From CAVVTR01 sp963751245 (GTDB lineage: Bacteria; Acidobacteriota; Thermoanaerobaculia; Thermoanaerobaculales; Thermoanaerobaculaceae), in contig CAVVTR010000012.1 in assembly GCA_963751245.1 (NCBI GenBank), forward strand, positions 62,001 to 126,000: 64,000 bases of DNA, in the 5' to 3' direction. Below, piece after piece: positions 33,119-41,609 of this stretch. How positions within the stretch are numbered: position 1 is the stretch's first letter; every line of letters begins with the position of its first letter. The position numbers and the translations under genes are program-made. Below the pieces are notes generated by a model. That model made no database searches, was not told the origin of the DNA, and worked only from the letters and a program-made list of their open reading frames with translations.

Positions 33119-35401
33119 GTGGACGCCGGCGCCGCCCTCTGGGTCCTCGTCCCCCTCGCCGGGATCCACCTGCTGGTCCGGCGGCGCCGGGAGCTGCGCC
33201 GGCTGCAGCTCGCCGTCGACCTCATGCTCGTGCTCCTCCCCGGACGCCTGCTCATCCCGGGAAACCAGCTCGTGCCCCCGGTGGAGAGGCTCGCCCTGGG
33301 ATACCCGGAGCCGGCGGCCGCCTCGAACCTGGAGCAGGTCGACCTGCCGCTCCAGTTCGCGCCGTGGTGGGCCGAGTGCCGCCGTCTGCTGGGTGGGGGG
33401 GAGCCTCCCTGGATCAGCGACCGCATCGGCGGCGGCGTGCCGCTTCTCGCCAACACCCAGACGGGCCTGCCGTTCCCGCTCCAGGCGCCGGTGTGGGCCC
33501 TGGGTCCGGACCGTGCCACCGGTGTCATGGTCGTGCTCAAGCTGGAGCTGGCTGCGCTGGGGACGTTCCTGTTCTTCCGGGCGCTGCGCCTCCGCCCTCT
33601 GGCCGCGGGGCTCGCCGCCCTCCTGTACCCCTTCGGCCTCTACTCCCTGAGCTGGGTGGACCGCCCCCTGGGGTGGGCCCACGCCGCCCTGCCGTGGGCG
33701 TGGCTCGCGGTATGGTGGGCGCTGCGCCGTCGCCGTCGCGCCGTGGCGGCGCTGGCCGTCCTGCTGGGGGCGCTGGTCGGCTGGGGGGTGAACAGCGAGG
33801 TGGGGGCCGTCGCGGTGATCGGCACGGTGCTGTTTGCCCTCACCGTCGTGCGTCCCCGTCTCCGGCGCCTGCTCCCGGTCGGCGCGGGGCTCCTCCTCGC
33901 CGCGGGGGTGGCCGCCGTCGGAGCCCTCCCCGGCCTCGCCTACATCGCCGGCTCCGCCAAGCACGCCGCCATGGCCGCGGGGCCCCTCTACCCGGCGCCG
34001 GGGGTGACCTGGCCGGCGCGGCTCGGCGTCCTGGCCGGGATCCTGGCGCCGTGGCGCAGCGGCCACCCGGCCCTGGGTACCCTCACTCTTCCGTTCGCCG
34101 CCGCGGCGGTGTCGTGGAGCGTGGGGAGCGCGGCGGTGGTGCTCCTGGTCCTCGGCGGTTGGCGGGCCCGCGGGCACCGGCTGGCGCTGCCCCTGGTCAC
34201 GGTGGGCGCCATCGCCGCGGTGTTCGTCCTCCAGCTGCCGCCCGCGGCAGGCCTCCTCGCCCGGCTGCCGCTCATCGGCTCCATGACCTGGGCGCGGTTC
34301 GGCTTCCTCCTGGTCTGGGCGCTGGCCGGGTGGGCCGCCCTGGCGCTCCACGCCGCCCCCGACCGGCTGCGGCCCGCGGCGGTGGTGGCGGCCTCGGTGG
34401 CCGTGGAGGCGCTCGTGCTGGCCGCCCGCATGTCGGGGCCGGCGGCGGTGCCGCCCGCGGCGCTGTGGCGGGAGGGGCTGCTCGTCCCCGTGATCCTCGG
34501 GGTCGCGGTGCTGCTGGCGGGCCGCCGCCGGTGGCGGGCCGCCGCCGTGACCGTGGCCGGCTTCGAGCTGGTGGTGCTGGGTTGGGCGGTGCTGCCGCAC
34601 TCGCGCCCGGTTGACCGCGGCGACCCGCCGCCCCTGGTGGCCAGGCTGCAGAGCCTCGCGGCCGGGCAGGGGGGAAGGATGCTGGGGCTCGCGGGCGCCT
34701 TCCCCGCCAACCTGCCCGCCCTCTACGGCCTCGAGGACCTGCGCTCCAACGACCCCCTGCGGCCCGTCGCCCTGGCCCGCCTCCACGCGGCGCTGGGCGC
34801 GGGCGGCATGGACCTCGCCGGTCCCGTCACGACGCCCTGGGCCGGGCTGGCCGGGGCGTGGGGCGTGCGCTGGCTCGTCACCCCTCCCTCGGGGCTCGAG
34901 GGATCCGCCGCGGCAGGGTGGCGCGAGGTGTACCGGGGCCCGCGGGGGCGCCTCTACGAGGATGGCCGTGCCCTCGAGCCGGCGCGGCTGGCCGGGACCG
35001 TGGTCGACCCGCCCGGGGAGGCGGCCACGGGCGGCTGGGAGAGCGTGGACTTCGCCACCACCGCGGTGGCCCGGGGGGTGAGCGGGGTGGCCGGGGAGGG
35101 GTCGCTGCGCGTGGAGGAGCGGCTGCCGTGGCGCTGGCGCGCCCGCGTCGACGCCCGGGGCACCGTCCTCGCCGTGCTGCACGTGCCCCGGGCGCCGGGG
35201 TGGCGTGTCTGGCTGGACGGCCGCCCGGCGCCGATCGTCACCGTGGACCTCGCGGCCATGGCCGTGGTGGTTCCGGAGGGCGGACACGAGGTACGCTGGT
35301 CGTACGCGCCGCCGGGGATCGTGCCGGGGGCCGCGCTCTCGCTGCTCGCGCTCGCGGCCTGTGCCGTGGTGGCGGCGCGTCGCGAAAGGAGGGCCGGATG
35401 A
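33119..35401 (+). CDS. YfhO-like multispanning membrane protein (putative GT-C glycosyltransferase)
   Basis: 760 residues with about a dozen membrane segments. An early extracytoplasmic loop after the first segments (WISDRIGGGVPLLANTQTGLPFP near 100) and the C-terminal soluble beta domain are the layout of the bacterial YfhO family, thought to transfer sugars from lipid carriers. The C-terminal domain (about 590-735) includes YRGPRGRLYED and WRVWLDGRPAP, family-typical strands, before a last membrane helix. GTG start three bases after the GNAT stop; the stop overlaps the deacetylase start (ATGA). Position in the glycan run supports a role in surface sugar decoration; the donor and acceptor are unknown. 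Confidence 0.75.
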   Translation: MDAGAALWVLVPLAGIHLLVRRRRELRRLQLAVDLMLVLLPGRLLIPGNQLVPPVERLALGYPEPAAASNLEQVDLPLQFAPWWAECRRLLGGGEPPWISDRIGGGVPLLANTQTGLPFPLQAPVWALGPDRATGVMVVLKLELAALGTFLFFRALRLRPLAAGLAALLYPFGLYSLSWVDRPLGWAHAALPWAWLAVWWALRRRRRAVAALAVLLGALVGWGVNSEVGAVAVIGTVLFALTVVRPRLRRLLPVGAGLLLAAGVAAVGALPGLAYIAGSAKHAAMAAGPLYPAPGVTWPARLGVLAGILAPWRSGHPALGTLTLPFAAAAVSWSVGSAAVVLLVLGGWRARGHRLALPLVTVGAIAAVFVLQLPPAAGLLARLPLIGSMTWARFGFLLVWALAGWAALALHAAPDRLRPAAVVAASVAVEALVLAARMSGPAAVPPAALWREGLLVPVILGVAVLLAGRRRWRAAAVTVAGFELVVLGWAVLPHSRPVDRGDPPPLVARLQSLAAGQGGRMLGLAGAFPANLPALYGLEDLRSNDPLRPVALARLHAALGAGGMDLAGPVTTPWAGLAGAWGVRWLVTPPSGLEGSAAAGWREVYRGPRGRLYEDGRALEPARLAGTVVDPPGEAATGGWESVDFATTAVARGVSGVAGEGSLRVEERLPWRWRARVDARGTVLAVLHVPRAPGWRVWLDGRPAPIVTVDLAAMAVVVPEGGHEVRWSYAPPGIVPGAALSLLALAACAVVAARRERRAG

Positions 35402-36156
35402 AGCGGCGACTGGTCCTGGAGAGCGAGCTGGTGCCCTACGCTCCGGGGTTCCCCCCGGGGAACCGCTGGCTCTTCCTGTTTCCCCACGCCGATGACGAGG
35501 TCTTCGGCGCCGGCGCCACGCTCGCCCTGGCGGCCCGCCGGGGCATCGCCGTCCAGCTCGTCGTGGTCACCGACGGCGCGGCGCAGGGAGAGGCTGCGCA
35601 ACGCCGGGACGAGGCCCGCGCCGCGTCCGCCGCCCTCGGTCTCTCCGAGCCGCGGTTCCTCGCCTTCGCGGACCGCTCGCTGGCGCCCGGCGACCGCCGC
35701 CTCATCGGGGCCATCACGGACCTCACTGCGGAGCTCGAACCCGAAGCGGTGTTCGTCACCTCGCCCGTCGAGCTCCATCCGGACCACCGCGCCCTGGCCC
35801 TGGCGGCGCAGCGCGCCATGCGCAGGCGGACGCTGGGCGGCCTCCGCCGGGTCGCCCCGCGGTGGCTGGTCGCCTACGAGGTGGCGACGGCCATGGCCCC
35901 CAACATCCTCGTGGACGCGGACCCCGCCTGGGACGTCAAGCAGCGGGCCGGCGCCTGCTACGCGAGCCAGAACGCCTACCGCCCCTACGGTCGGACCATG
36001 GACGCCCTCGCCACCCTCCGTTCCCTCACGCTGGACGGCGTGGAGCGCGCGGAGGCGTTCTTCTCGCTCCCCGCCGCGAATGTGGCCAGGCTCTCCGCCA
36101 GGCGGTGGGCCTCGCTGTGCGGCTCGCCCCTGGGCGTGAGGACGCGCCGGGGGTGA
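35398..36156 (+). CDS. PIG-L/LmbE-family zinc-dependent deacetylase
   Basis: Removes acetyl groups from N-acetylglucosaminyl-type substrates. 252 residues with the family zinc motif HADDE (30-34), a Rossmann-like LVVVTDGAAQG strand-turn, and the second metal motif HPDH near 123. Length is normal. ATG overlapping the YfhO-like stop. With the GNAT and glycosyltransferase-like neighbours it plausibly trims an amino sugar during surface glycan synthesis; a mycothiol-like role is less likely, as no partner genes are present. Confidence 0.85.
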   Translation: MKRRLVLESELVPYAPGFPPGNRWLFLFPHADDEVFGAGATLALAARRGIAVQLVVVTDGAAQGEAAQRRDEARAASAALGLSEPRFLAFADRSLAPGDRRLIGAITDLTAELEPEAVFVTSPVELHPDHRALALAAQRAMRRRTLGGLRRVAPRWLVAYEVATAMAPNILVDADPAWDVKQRAGACYASQNAYRPYGRTMDALATLRSLTLDGVERAEAFFSLPAANVARLSARRWASLCGSPLGVRTRRG

Positions 36157-36269
36157 AGGTGCGCGCCACGGTGTCCTCCCCCGGGGGCACGACGGCGCGG
36201 CTCCGACTGTGGGGTAACCTCCGGAAGCGGCACAGCTTTTGCAATTTGTTGCCGTGGAGGTGTCCTGCG

Positions 36270-37133
36270 ATGCGCTCGCGAACGCTGGTGATCGTGACGG
36301 CGGCCTGGCTCGTGGTGGCGCTGGGTGCCACCGCCGAGGCCCGGCACCGCCCGCGGGGCTGGTTCGGGATGTCGCTGTCCCTGGGCCCGCTGTGGCTGAG
36401 TGGCGCGGGTCCCCTGGCGCCGGAGGCGGTGCCGCCCTCCGGTGTGAGGCCCGACCTCGCGGTGGTGGACACGGACGTCTCTCCCGAGGCCGCCCTGGTG
36501 GTGCTCGACGGACGGGTCATCGGCACGGCGGACGACTTCGACGGCTACCCCGGCTATTTGTACCTCGAGCCCGGCCACTACACGCTGGAGTTCCAGCTCG
36601 GGGGCTACCGGAGCCAGGTGCTCCAGCTCGACGCCGCGGCCGGGCGGACCTACCCGCTGGACCTGGATCTGGAGCGCGTCCCCGGAGAGGCGGTGCAGCC
36701 GTGGTGGGACCGGCCCGACGGGCTCCCGGTGGGGCGCGTGTTCGCGCCCGCGAGGCCCACGTCCCCTGAAGCGCCGGCCCCGGGATCCCCGGAGAGGGGG
36801 CCGGACCCCTCGCTCCGGCCGGAGCTGAGCCGGCCGGGAGGCCCTACGCACCGCGAGGGGGCGCCGGTGCCCAGCGGCGCGGCGCTGCAGCTGGAGGTGA
36901 CCCCCGCCGGGGCCTCGGTGTACCTGGACGGGACCTTCGTCGGGACCGGATCCGAGCTCGCGTCTCTGCAGCGGGGCCTGTCGGTGGCCCCGGGGCGCCA
37001 CCGCCTGGAGGCGATGGCTCCGGGCTACCGGAACCGCGTCGTGGACGTCGACGTGGCCGCCGGCGGCGAGCGGCAGGTGATCGTGGAGCTCGAGCGGGAG
37101 GCTGGACAAACCGGCCCCGGGGATGTAGATTAA
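36270..37133 (+). CDS. Exported PEGA-domain protein
   Basis: 287 residues with a signal peptide (MRSRTLVIVTAAWLVVALG, cleavage near AEARH). Two PEGA-type beta-sandwich domains: about 65-130 (ALVVLDGRVIGTADDFDG, then LEPGHYTLEFQLGGY) and about 205-280 (ASVYLDGTFVGTG, then LSVAPGRHRLEAMAPGY), joined by a Pro-rich linker. PEGA domains are small surface or periplasmic modules of unknown ligand. GGAGG nine bases before the ATG. The 113-base gap from the deacetylase gene is A+T-richer near its end, but no clear promoter pair is visible. Confidence 0.8.
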   Translation: MRSRTLVIVTAAWLVVALGATAEARHRPRGWFGMSLSLGPLWLSGAGPLAPEAVPPSGVRPDLAVVDTDVSPEAALVVLDGRVIGTADDFDGYPGYLYLEPGHYTLEFQLGGYRSQVLQLDAAAGRTYPLDLDLERVPGEAVQPWWDRPDGLPVGRVFAPARPTSPEAPAPGSPERGPDPSLRPELSRPGGPTHREGAPVPSGAALQLEVTPAGASVYLDGTFVGTGSELASLQRGLSVAPGRHRLEAMAPGYRNRVVDVDVAAGGERQVIVELEREAGQTGPGDVD

Positions 37134-37260
37134 TCGTAGCGGTAATAGGTAAGGAGGCGGCGGTCAAGCTACCACTCTTGCAAGCCTATCTTTGGGTGCC
37201 TACCAAGAATTCCTTTCGGAACGTTGCCTACCATGAAGGCCAACCAAACATGACTTGAGC
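37134..37260. other. Low-G+C intergenic segment with repeated CTACCA
   Basis: About half G+C by eye between genes of about 70%. It holds CTACCA at 37169, 37200 and 37228 (two of them as TGCCTACCA), spaced 31 and 28 bases, and short self-complementary stretches. Convergent genes flank it, so it is the 3' region of both. No open frame of note. I do not recognise a known RNA family. Confidence 0.4.
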
Positions 37261-37284
37261 GCCCGTCCTCCTGTTTCAACCCCA

Positions 37285-37320
37285 GCCGCCGGCGAGATGA
37301 TCGCCGGCGGCTTCTTCTTT
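37285..37320 (+). terminator. Intrinsic terminator after the PEGA gene
   Basis: 11-bp stem GCCGCCGGCGA / TCGCCGGCGGC with a GATGA loop, followed by TTCTTCTTT. A strong plus-strand terminator; it also stands between convergent genes. Confidence 0.9.
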
Positions 37321-37340
37321 GTCGAAGCCGATCGCGCGGG

Positions 37341-38303
37341 TCAGGGGCGGGAGGCCGCGAGGACGAACGGGGCCAGCGCCCCGGTGACGGCGGCCTCCAC
37401 GTCCAGGTTCAGCGCCGCCCGGCGGCGCTCGGCGGAAAGCACCGCCGCGGCGGCCGCGAGGAGCGCCTCCCGGAGCCCGGCGTCACCGTCCCCGGCGAGG
37501 CGCACCAGCGCTCCGGCGAGCAGCGACGCCCCGGCGGGGGTGGTGCGGACCAGGGACGCGAGGCGCACGAGGGCGAGACCGTCGCCCTCGAGGAGCGCCG
37601 CGCGGGCGAGCTCGTGGAGGCGGCCGGCGGTGGCGGCGAACGTACCGGCGTCTCCCTGGGAGGACAGCAGGGCGGCGTCGCCCCCGGCCAGGGTGAGAAG
37701 CTCCCCGGCCTGTCCGTCGGGGACCTGGAGCCGGCGGGCGAGGGAGGCGAGGAGCTCCTCCCCGGTGGGACGCGGCACGCGCAGCACCACGGAGCGGGAA
37801 AGGATGGTGGGCAGCACGCGGTGGTGGTTGGCGGCGAGCAGGAGGACGACCACGTGCTCCTCCGGCTCCTCGAGGGTCTTGAGCAGGGCCGACGCGCTGT
37901 GTGCGTTCAGGGGCGGGGTCTGGCAGTCGGCCACCACGAATACCCGGCGGGCGCCCTCGTAGGGGTGGCGGGCCATCCCGCCCGTGGCGGCTTCGACCTG
38001 GGCGACCCGGATCTCGTTCCTCCCCGTCTCCACGTCGAGGACCTCCAGGTCGGGGTGGACACCGCGGCGGACGCGCTCGCAGGAGGAGCAGCCGCAGCCG
38101 GGCTGGCCGGAGCGGCAGATGAGCGCGGCCGCGAGCTCGACGGCCACCGCCTCGCGCCCCAGGCCGGGGGCGCCCAGCAGCATCAGCGTCGTCGAGAGGC
38201 GCTCCTGCTCGAGGAGCGCGGCGCACCGGGCGAGGGCGCGCTGCACGCCCGCCCACGAGGCCGCGCGCAGCGACTCCGGATCCCAGGGCAGGCCGTCGCT
38301 CAC
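37341..38303 (-). CDS. holB: DNA polymerase III delta-prime subunit
   Basis: Clamp-loader stator subunit. 320 residues: AAA+ fold with a degenerate P-loop (GAPGLGREA, Arg in place of the Walker Lys), as usual for delta-prime, which does not hydrolyse ATP. A zinc-binding Cys cluster (CGCSSCERV) lies near residue 70, with HPDLEVLD, the ALLKTLEEP strand and ILSRS, the conserved SRC-like arginine segment with Val in place of Cys. The start overlaps the tmk stop (four bases), the common tmk-holB pairing. Assigned with high confidence. Confidence 0.93.
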   Translation of the reverse strand: MSDGLPWDPESLRAASWAGVQRALARCAALLEQERLSTTLMLLGAPGLGREAVAVELAAALICRSGQPGCGCSSCERVRRGVHPDLEVLDVETGRNEIRVAQVEAATGGMARHPYEGARRVFVVADCQTPPLNAHSASALLKTLEEPEEHVVVLLLAANHHRVLPTILSRSVVLRVPRPTGEELLASLARRLQVPDGQAGELLTLAGGDAALLSSQGDAGTFAATAGRLHELARAALLEGDGLALVRLASLVRTTPAGASLLAGALVRLAGDGDAGLREALLAAAAAVLSAERRRAALNLDVEAAVTGALAPFVLAASRP

Positions 38304-38932
38304 GGGAGCACGCCCTCCAGGGCGGCGAGGACGCGCCGGAAGACCTCTTCCGGCGTACCGGAGCCGTCCACCAGGCGGACCCGCTCCGGCTCGCGCGCCG
38401 CCAGACGGCGGAAGCCTCGCTGCACGGCGGCGTGGAACTCGAGAGCCTCGTCCTCGAAGCGCCGGTTGTCGACGGTGGTGGAGGTCCGCGTCCTCGCCCG
38501 CGCCAGCGCCTCGTCCACGGGGAGGTCGAGGACCACCGTGCGGTCCGGCCGGAGCCCTCCGCAGGCCAGGGCGTTGAGCTCCTGGACCGCATCCCAGCCC
38601 ACCCCCCGAGCCTCCCCCTGGTAGGCCAGGGACGAGTCGGAGAAGCGGTCCGAGAGCACGTAGGCGCCCGCCTCCAGGGCGGGGAGGATGACGTCACGAA
38701 CGAGCTGGCTGCGGGCTGCCTCGAGGATGAAGAGCTCGGCGTGAGGCGTGGGCCGGTGCGCCGGGTCCAGGAGAAGGGCGCGGAGGCTCTCGCCCAGGGG
38801 CGTGCCGCCGGGCTCCCGCGTCGTCAGCACGGCGGCGCCCGCGGCCTCGAGGCGGTGCGCGACGAGCCCGAGCTGGGTGCTCTTTCCGCACCCCTCGATG
38901 CCCTCGAACGTGAGCAGGCGTCCCCGGGTCAC
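38300..38932 (-). CDS. tmk: Thymidylate kinase
   Basis: Phosphorylates dTMP to dTDP. 210 residues, normal length. P-loop FEGIEGCGKST near residue 9, the REPGGTPLGE substrate loop, DRFSDSSLAYQG near 95 and a short LID region (ARTRTSTTVDNRRFE). GTG start at 38932; minus-strand TAGAAT ends six bases upstream, the same geometry as at 13823, so the transcript is probably leaderless. Co-transcribed with holB. Confidence 0.95.
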   Translation of the reverse strand: MTRGRLLTFEGIEGCGKSTQLGLVAHRLEAAGAAVLTTREPGGTPLGESLRALLLDPAHRPTPHAELFILEAARSQLVRDVILPALEAGAYVLSDRFSDSSLAYQGEARGVGWDAVQELNALACGGLRPDRTVVLDLPVDEALARARTRTSTTVDNRRFEDEALEFHAAVQRGFRRLAAREPERVRLVDGSGTPEEVFRRVLAALEGVLP

Positions 38933-38938
38933 GCCCGC

Positions 38939-38944
38939 ATTCTA
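38939..38944 (-). promoter_or_regulatory. -10 element of the tmk-holB operon (leaderless geometry)
   Basis: Minus-strand TAGAAT, six bases before the GTG start at 38932. No -35 recognised. The 88-base gap to the divergent gene at 39021 also holds TACAGT (39005-39010), a possible -10 for the plus strand. Confidence 0.5.
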
Positions 38945-39020
38945 CCCGGTCGGGAGCGGGGTTTCCGGCGAGGGCCGGCGAACTCGTGAGATCGGCGCAC
39001 GTAGTACAGTTGTGACGGCG

Positions 39021-41609
39021 ATGAAACGCACGCGCTCCTCGGGGCTGTTCTCGGTGCTCGCCTTCGGAGTGGCGGCCTTCGTGGTGGCGTGCGTGTCCAT
39101 CCTGGACATGTTCATCCCGCGTCCCTACGACGGTGTCGTGCTGGATCCCGACCGCGCCGACCTCATCGTGCGCTCGGTCGTGGCGGGCTCCGGAGCGGCG
39201 GAGGCGGGCATCCTGCCCGGCGACCACATCTCCGGGGTCGGCCGTGTCATCGTGCGCAACCCCTCCGACGTGGAGCGCGTCCTGCAGAGCAGCCGCATCG
39301 GAGAGCGCGTCCCGTACCTGATCGAGCGCGGGGGCCGCCTGTTCGAGCGGGAGGTGCTGCTGGGCAGGCGCCGCCTCGGCGGCGGGCTCTATCTCTACGC
39401 ATGCTTCCTCGGGCTGTTCTTCTTCGTCATCGGGCTCTATGTGCTGCTCCACCGCCCCGACGACGCCCGCCAGGGGGCGCCGGGCGCCGTGTTCTTCGTG
39501 CTGTGCACGCTGTTCATGCTCTTCCTGGTGTGCCGCCTGCGGCCCGCTTCCTACTCCTGGGTGGACGGCGTGGTCCTGACCACGGGCACGCTGTCCCTGC
39601 TCGCGCTGCCCGCCGCGTTCCTCCACTTCTTCCTGGTCTTTCCCCGGCGCTTCACGGTGCGCCTCGCGCCGGAGGGGGGCGGGGGGGAGGCGGGCGACCA
39701 CCCGCTCCTGCGGCGGGTCGAGCGGTTCATCAACACGTCGCCCCACCTGTTCACCTCCCTCTACCTCATGCCGCCGCTGCTCTACGCCGCGACCCTCGGG
39801 GTCGGCTCGGCGTTCTCCCTCAAGATGCGCCTGGTCTCCGGCGCCCCTCTGGCGAGCTGGGTGCTCATGGGCGACTACATGGTGCTGGGGATCCTCGCCC
39901 TCCTGGCCTCGATGCTGCGTTCCCAGGAGGGGCGTGAGCGCCGCCAGATCGCCACGGTGTTCGTCGGCACGGTGGGGGGCATCACCCCCTTCCTGATCCT
40001 CGGCGTGGCACTGCCCTCCCTGTTCCGCACCGACCGCTTCGTGCTGCTGGGCGTGGTCCCGCTGATCCTGGTCCCCCTCACCTTCGCCTACGCCATCGTG
40101 CGCTTCCAGTTCTTCGACATCCGCGTCATCGTGCGGCGCTCGCTGCTCTACACCCTGACCACCGCGGTGGTCGCCGGCACCTACGCTGTGGGGATCGCCG
40201 GCTTCAACCTCGTGCTCCGCGACGCCTCTCTGGGACGGTCCCCGTACTATCCGCTGCTCCTCGCCCTGGCCATCGTGGCGCTCTTCGACCCCCTTCGCCG
40301 GAGGCTCCAGGAGCCGGTGGACCGCTTCTTCTTCCGCGAGGCGTACGACGCCCGGCGCGCCGTCGAGGAGGTGAGCGAGGCGGTGGCGCGGGAGTTCTCC
40401 CTGGAGCGTCTGGAGACGATGCTGGCGACGCGGCTGTCCGAGGTGATGCACCTGGAGTGGGCGGCGCTCTACCGCGCCGAGGGGGACGAGCTGGTGTCGT
40501 CCACCGCGCCGGAGGGGCTGCCCGACCGCTTCCCGGCGGACCTCCTGGTCGTCCAGGAGCTGGCCCGCGAGGACCGCCCGGTCCGCCTCACCGTTCTCGA
40601 GCCCCTCAAGGCCCTGGACCCCGGCTCCCGGCAGATGCTCGAGTCCCTGGGCAGGTGCGGCGGGAAGCTCCTGGTGCCCCTGCGGACGAGGGACCGGCTG
40701 CACGCGGTGCTCGCGGTGGGCGCGAAGCGGTCGGAGGAGGAGCTCGGGCGGGAGGACCTGCAGCTCATCCGCACCCTGGCGAACCAGGGCGCGGTGGCCC
40801 TGGAGAACGCACGGCTGCTCCAGGAGCGCACCCGGCAGGTGGAGCTGGAGAAGGAGCTGGAGATCGCGCGCAAGGTCCAGTTCTCCCTGATCCCCGCCCA
40901 GCTTCCGGAGCCCGGCGGGTGGCGGGTGGCGGCGCGGTGCGTGCCGGCGCAGCAGGTGGGTGGCGACTTCTACGACGCCCTGCCGGTGGCCGAGGACGGC
41001 ACCGCGGCACTGGTGGTGGGCGACGTGTCGGGGAAGTCCGTGGCCGGGGCCATGCTCATGGTCGCGGCCCGGGAGGTGCTCCACACCGCCGCGCTCTCGG
41101 GCGCCTCGCCGGAGCGGGTCCTCCAGATGGCGAACCGGCGGCTCTACCAGCCCCGACGGCGGCTCTTCGTGGCCCTCGCCTACGTCATGCTCCGGCAGGA
41201 CGGGCGCGCGGTCTACGCCCTCGCCGGGCAGCCTCCGCCCCTGCTGCGGCGCCGCGACGGGGTGATCACGGAGCTGGGGATGCCTCACCACCGGCTCCCC
41301 CTGGGCGCCATGCAGGACGGAGCCTGGGACGTGCTGGACGTCGAGCTCGGCCCGGGCGACATGCTGCTGCTGTACTCCGACGGCGTGACGGATGCGCGCG
41401 ACCCCGCCGGCGCCGCATTCGGCGAGGAGCGGCTGTGGAAAGCGCTGGGCGGGGCCCCCGACGGGGCGGCCGAGACGGTGGACGTGGTCATGCGCTCGCT
41501 GAGCGACTTCACCGCAGGGGCCGCACCCTACGACGACGTCACCCTCCTGGCTCTGCGCTGGTCCGGCGGGGCTGCCTCGGTCCCGGGCATCGAGGGAGGC
41601 GGGCCGTGA
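39021..41609 (+). CDS. Membrane PDZ-GAF-SpoIIE (PP2C-type) protein phosphatase
   Basis: 862 residues. One N-terminal membrane segment, an extracytoplasmic PDZ domain (about 35-115, AGILPGDHISGVG), then about seven to eight membrane segments to residue 430, a cytoplasmic GAF domain (about 455-600, LANQGAVALENARLL), a linker coiled coil, and a SpoIIE/PP2C phosphatase domain (about 640-855) with GGDFYD, VGDVSGK, LLYSDGVTD and YDDVTLL metal-binding motifs. Such phosphatases dephosphorylate STAS antagonists to switch a partner. PDZ plus membrane sensor input is unusual. The stop overlaps the next regulator (GTGA). A STAS substrate is encoded at 44042. Confidence 0.88.
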   Translation: MKRTRSSGLFSVLAFGVAAFVVACVSILDMFIPRPYDGVVLDPDRADLIVRSVVAGSGAAEAGILPGDHISGVGRVIVRNPSDVERVLQSSRIGERVPYLIERGGRLFEREVLLGRRRLGGGLYLYACFLGLFFFVIGLYVLLHRPDDARQGAPGAVFFVLCTLFMLFLVCRLRPASYSWVDGVVLTTGTLSLLALPAAFLHFFLVFPRRFTVRLAPEGGGGEAGDHPLLRRVERFINTSPHLFTSLYLMPPLLYAATLGVGSAFSLKMRLVSGAPLASWVLMGDYMVLGILALLASMLRSQEGRERRQIATVFVGTVGGITPFLILGVALPSLFRTDRFVLLGVVPLILVPLTFAYAIVRFQFFDIRVIVRRSLLYTLTTAVVAGTYAVGIAGFNLVLRDASLGRSPYYPLLLALAIVALFDPLRRRLQEPVDRFFFREAYDARRAVEEVSEAVAREFSLERLETMLATRLSEVMHLEWAALYRAEGDELVSSTAPEGLPDRFPADLLVVQELAREDRPVRLTVLEPLKALDPGSRQMLESLGRCGGKLLVPLRTRDRLHAVLAVGAKRSEEELGREDLQLIRTLANQGAVALENARLLQERTRQVELEKELEIARKVQFSLIPAQLPEPGGWRVAARCVPAQQVGGDFYDALPVAEDGTAALVVGDVSGKSVAGAMLMVAAREVLHTAALSGASPERVLQMANRRLYQPRRRLFVALAYVMLRQDGRAVYALAGQPPPLLRRRDGVITELGMPHHRLPLGAMQDGAWDVLDVELGPGDMLLLYSDGVTDARDPAGAAFGEERLWKALGGAPDGAAETVDVVMRSLSDFTAGAAPYDDVTLLALRWSGGAASVPGIEGGGP

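Noticed and set aside
31673..35287. Minus-strand open frame of 1204 codons opposite the export ATPase to YfhO-like genes
   Set aside because: Same reason: shadow composition and no recognisable domain, while the plus strand holds clear motifs.
37134..37260. Known riboswitch or CRISPR remnant
   Set aside because: Repeats are only six to nine bases, no regular spacer array, no match to riboswitch cores I know, and no downstream gene on either strand.
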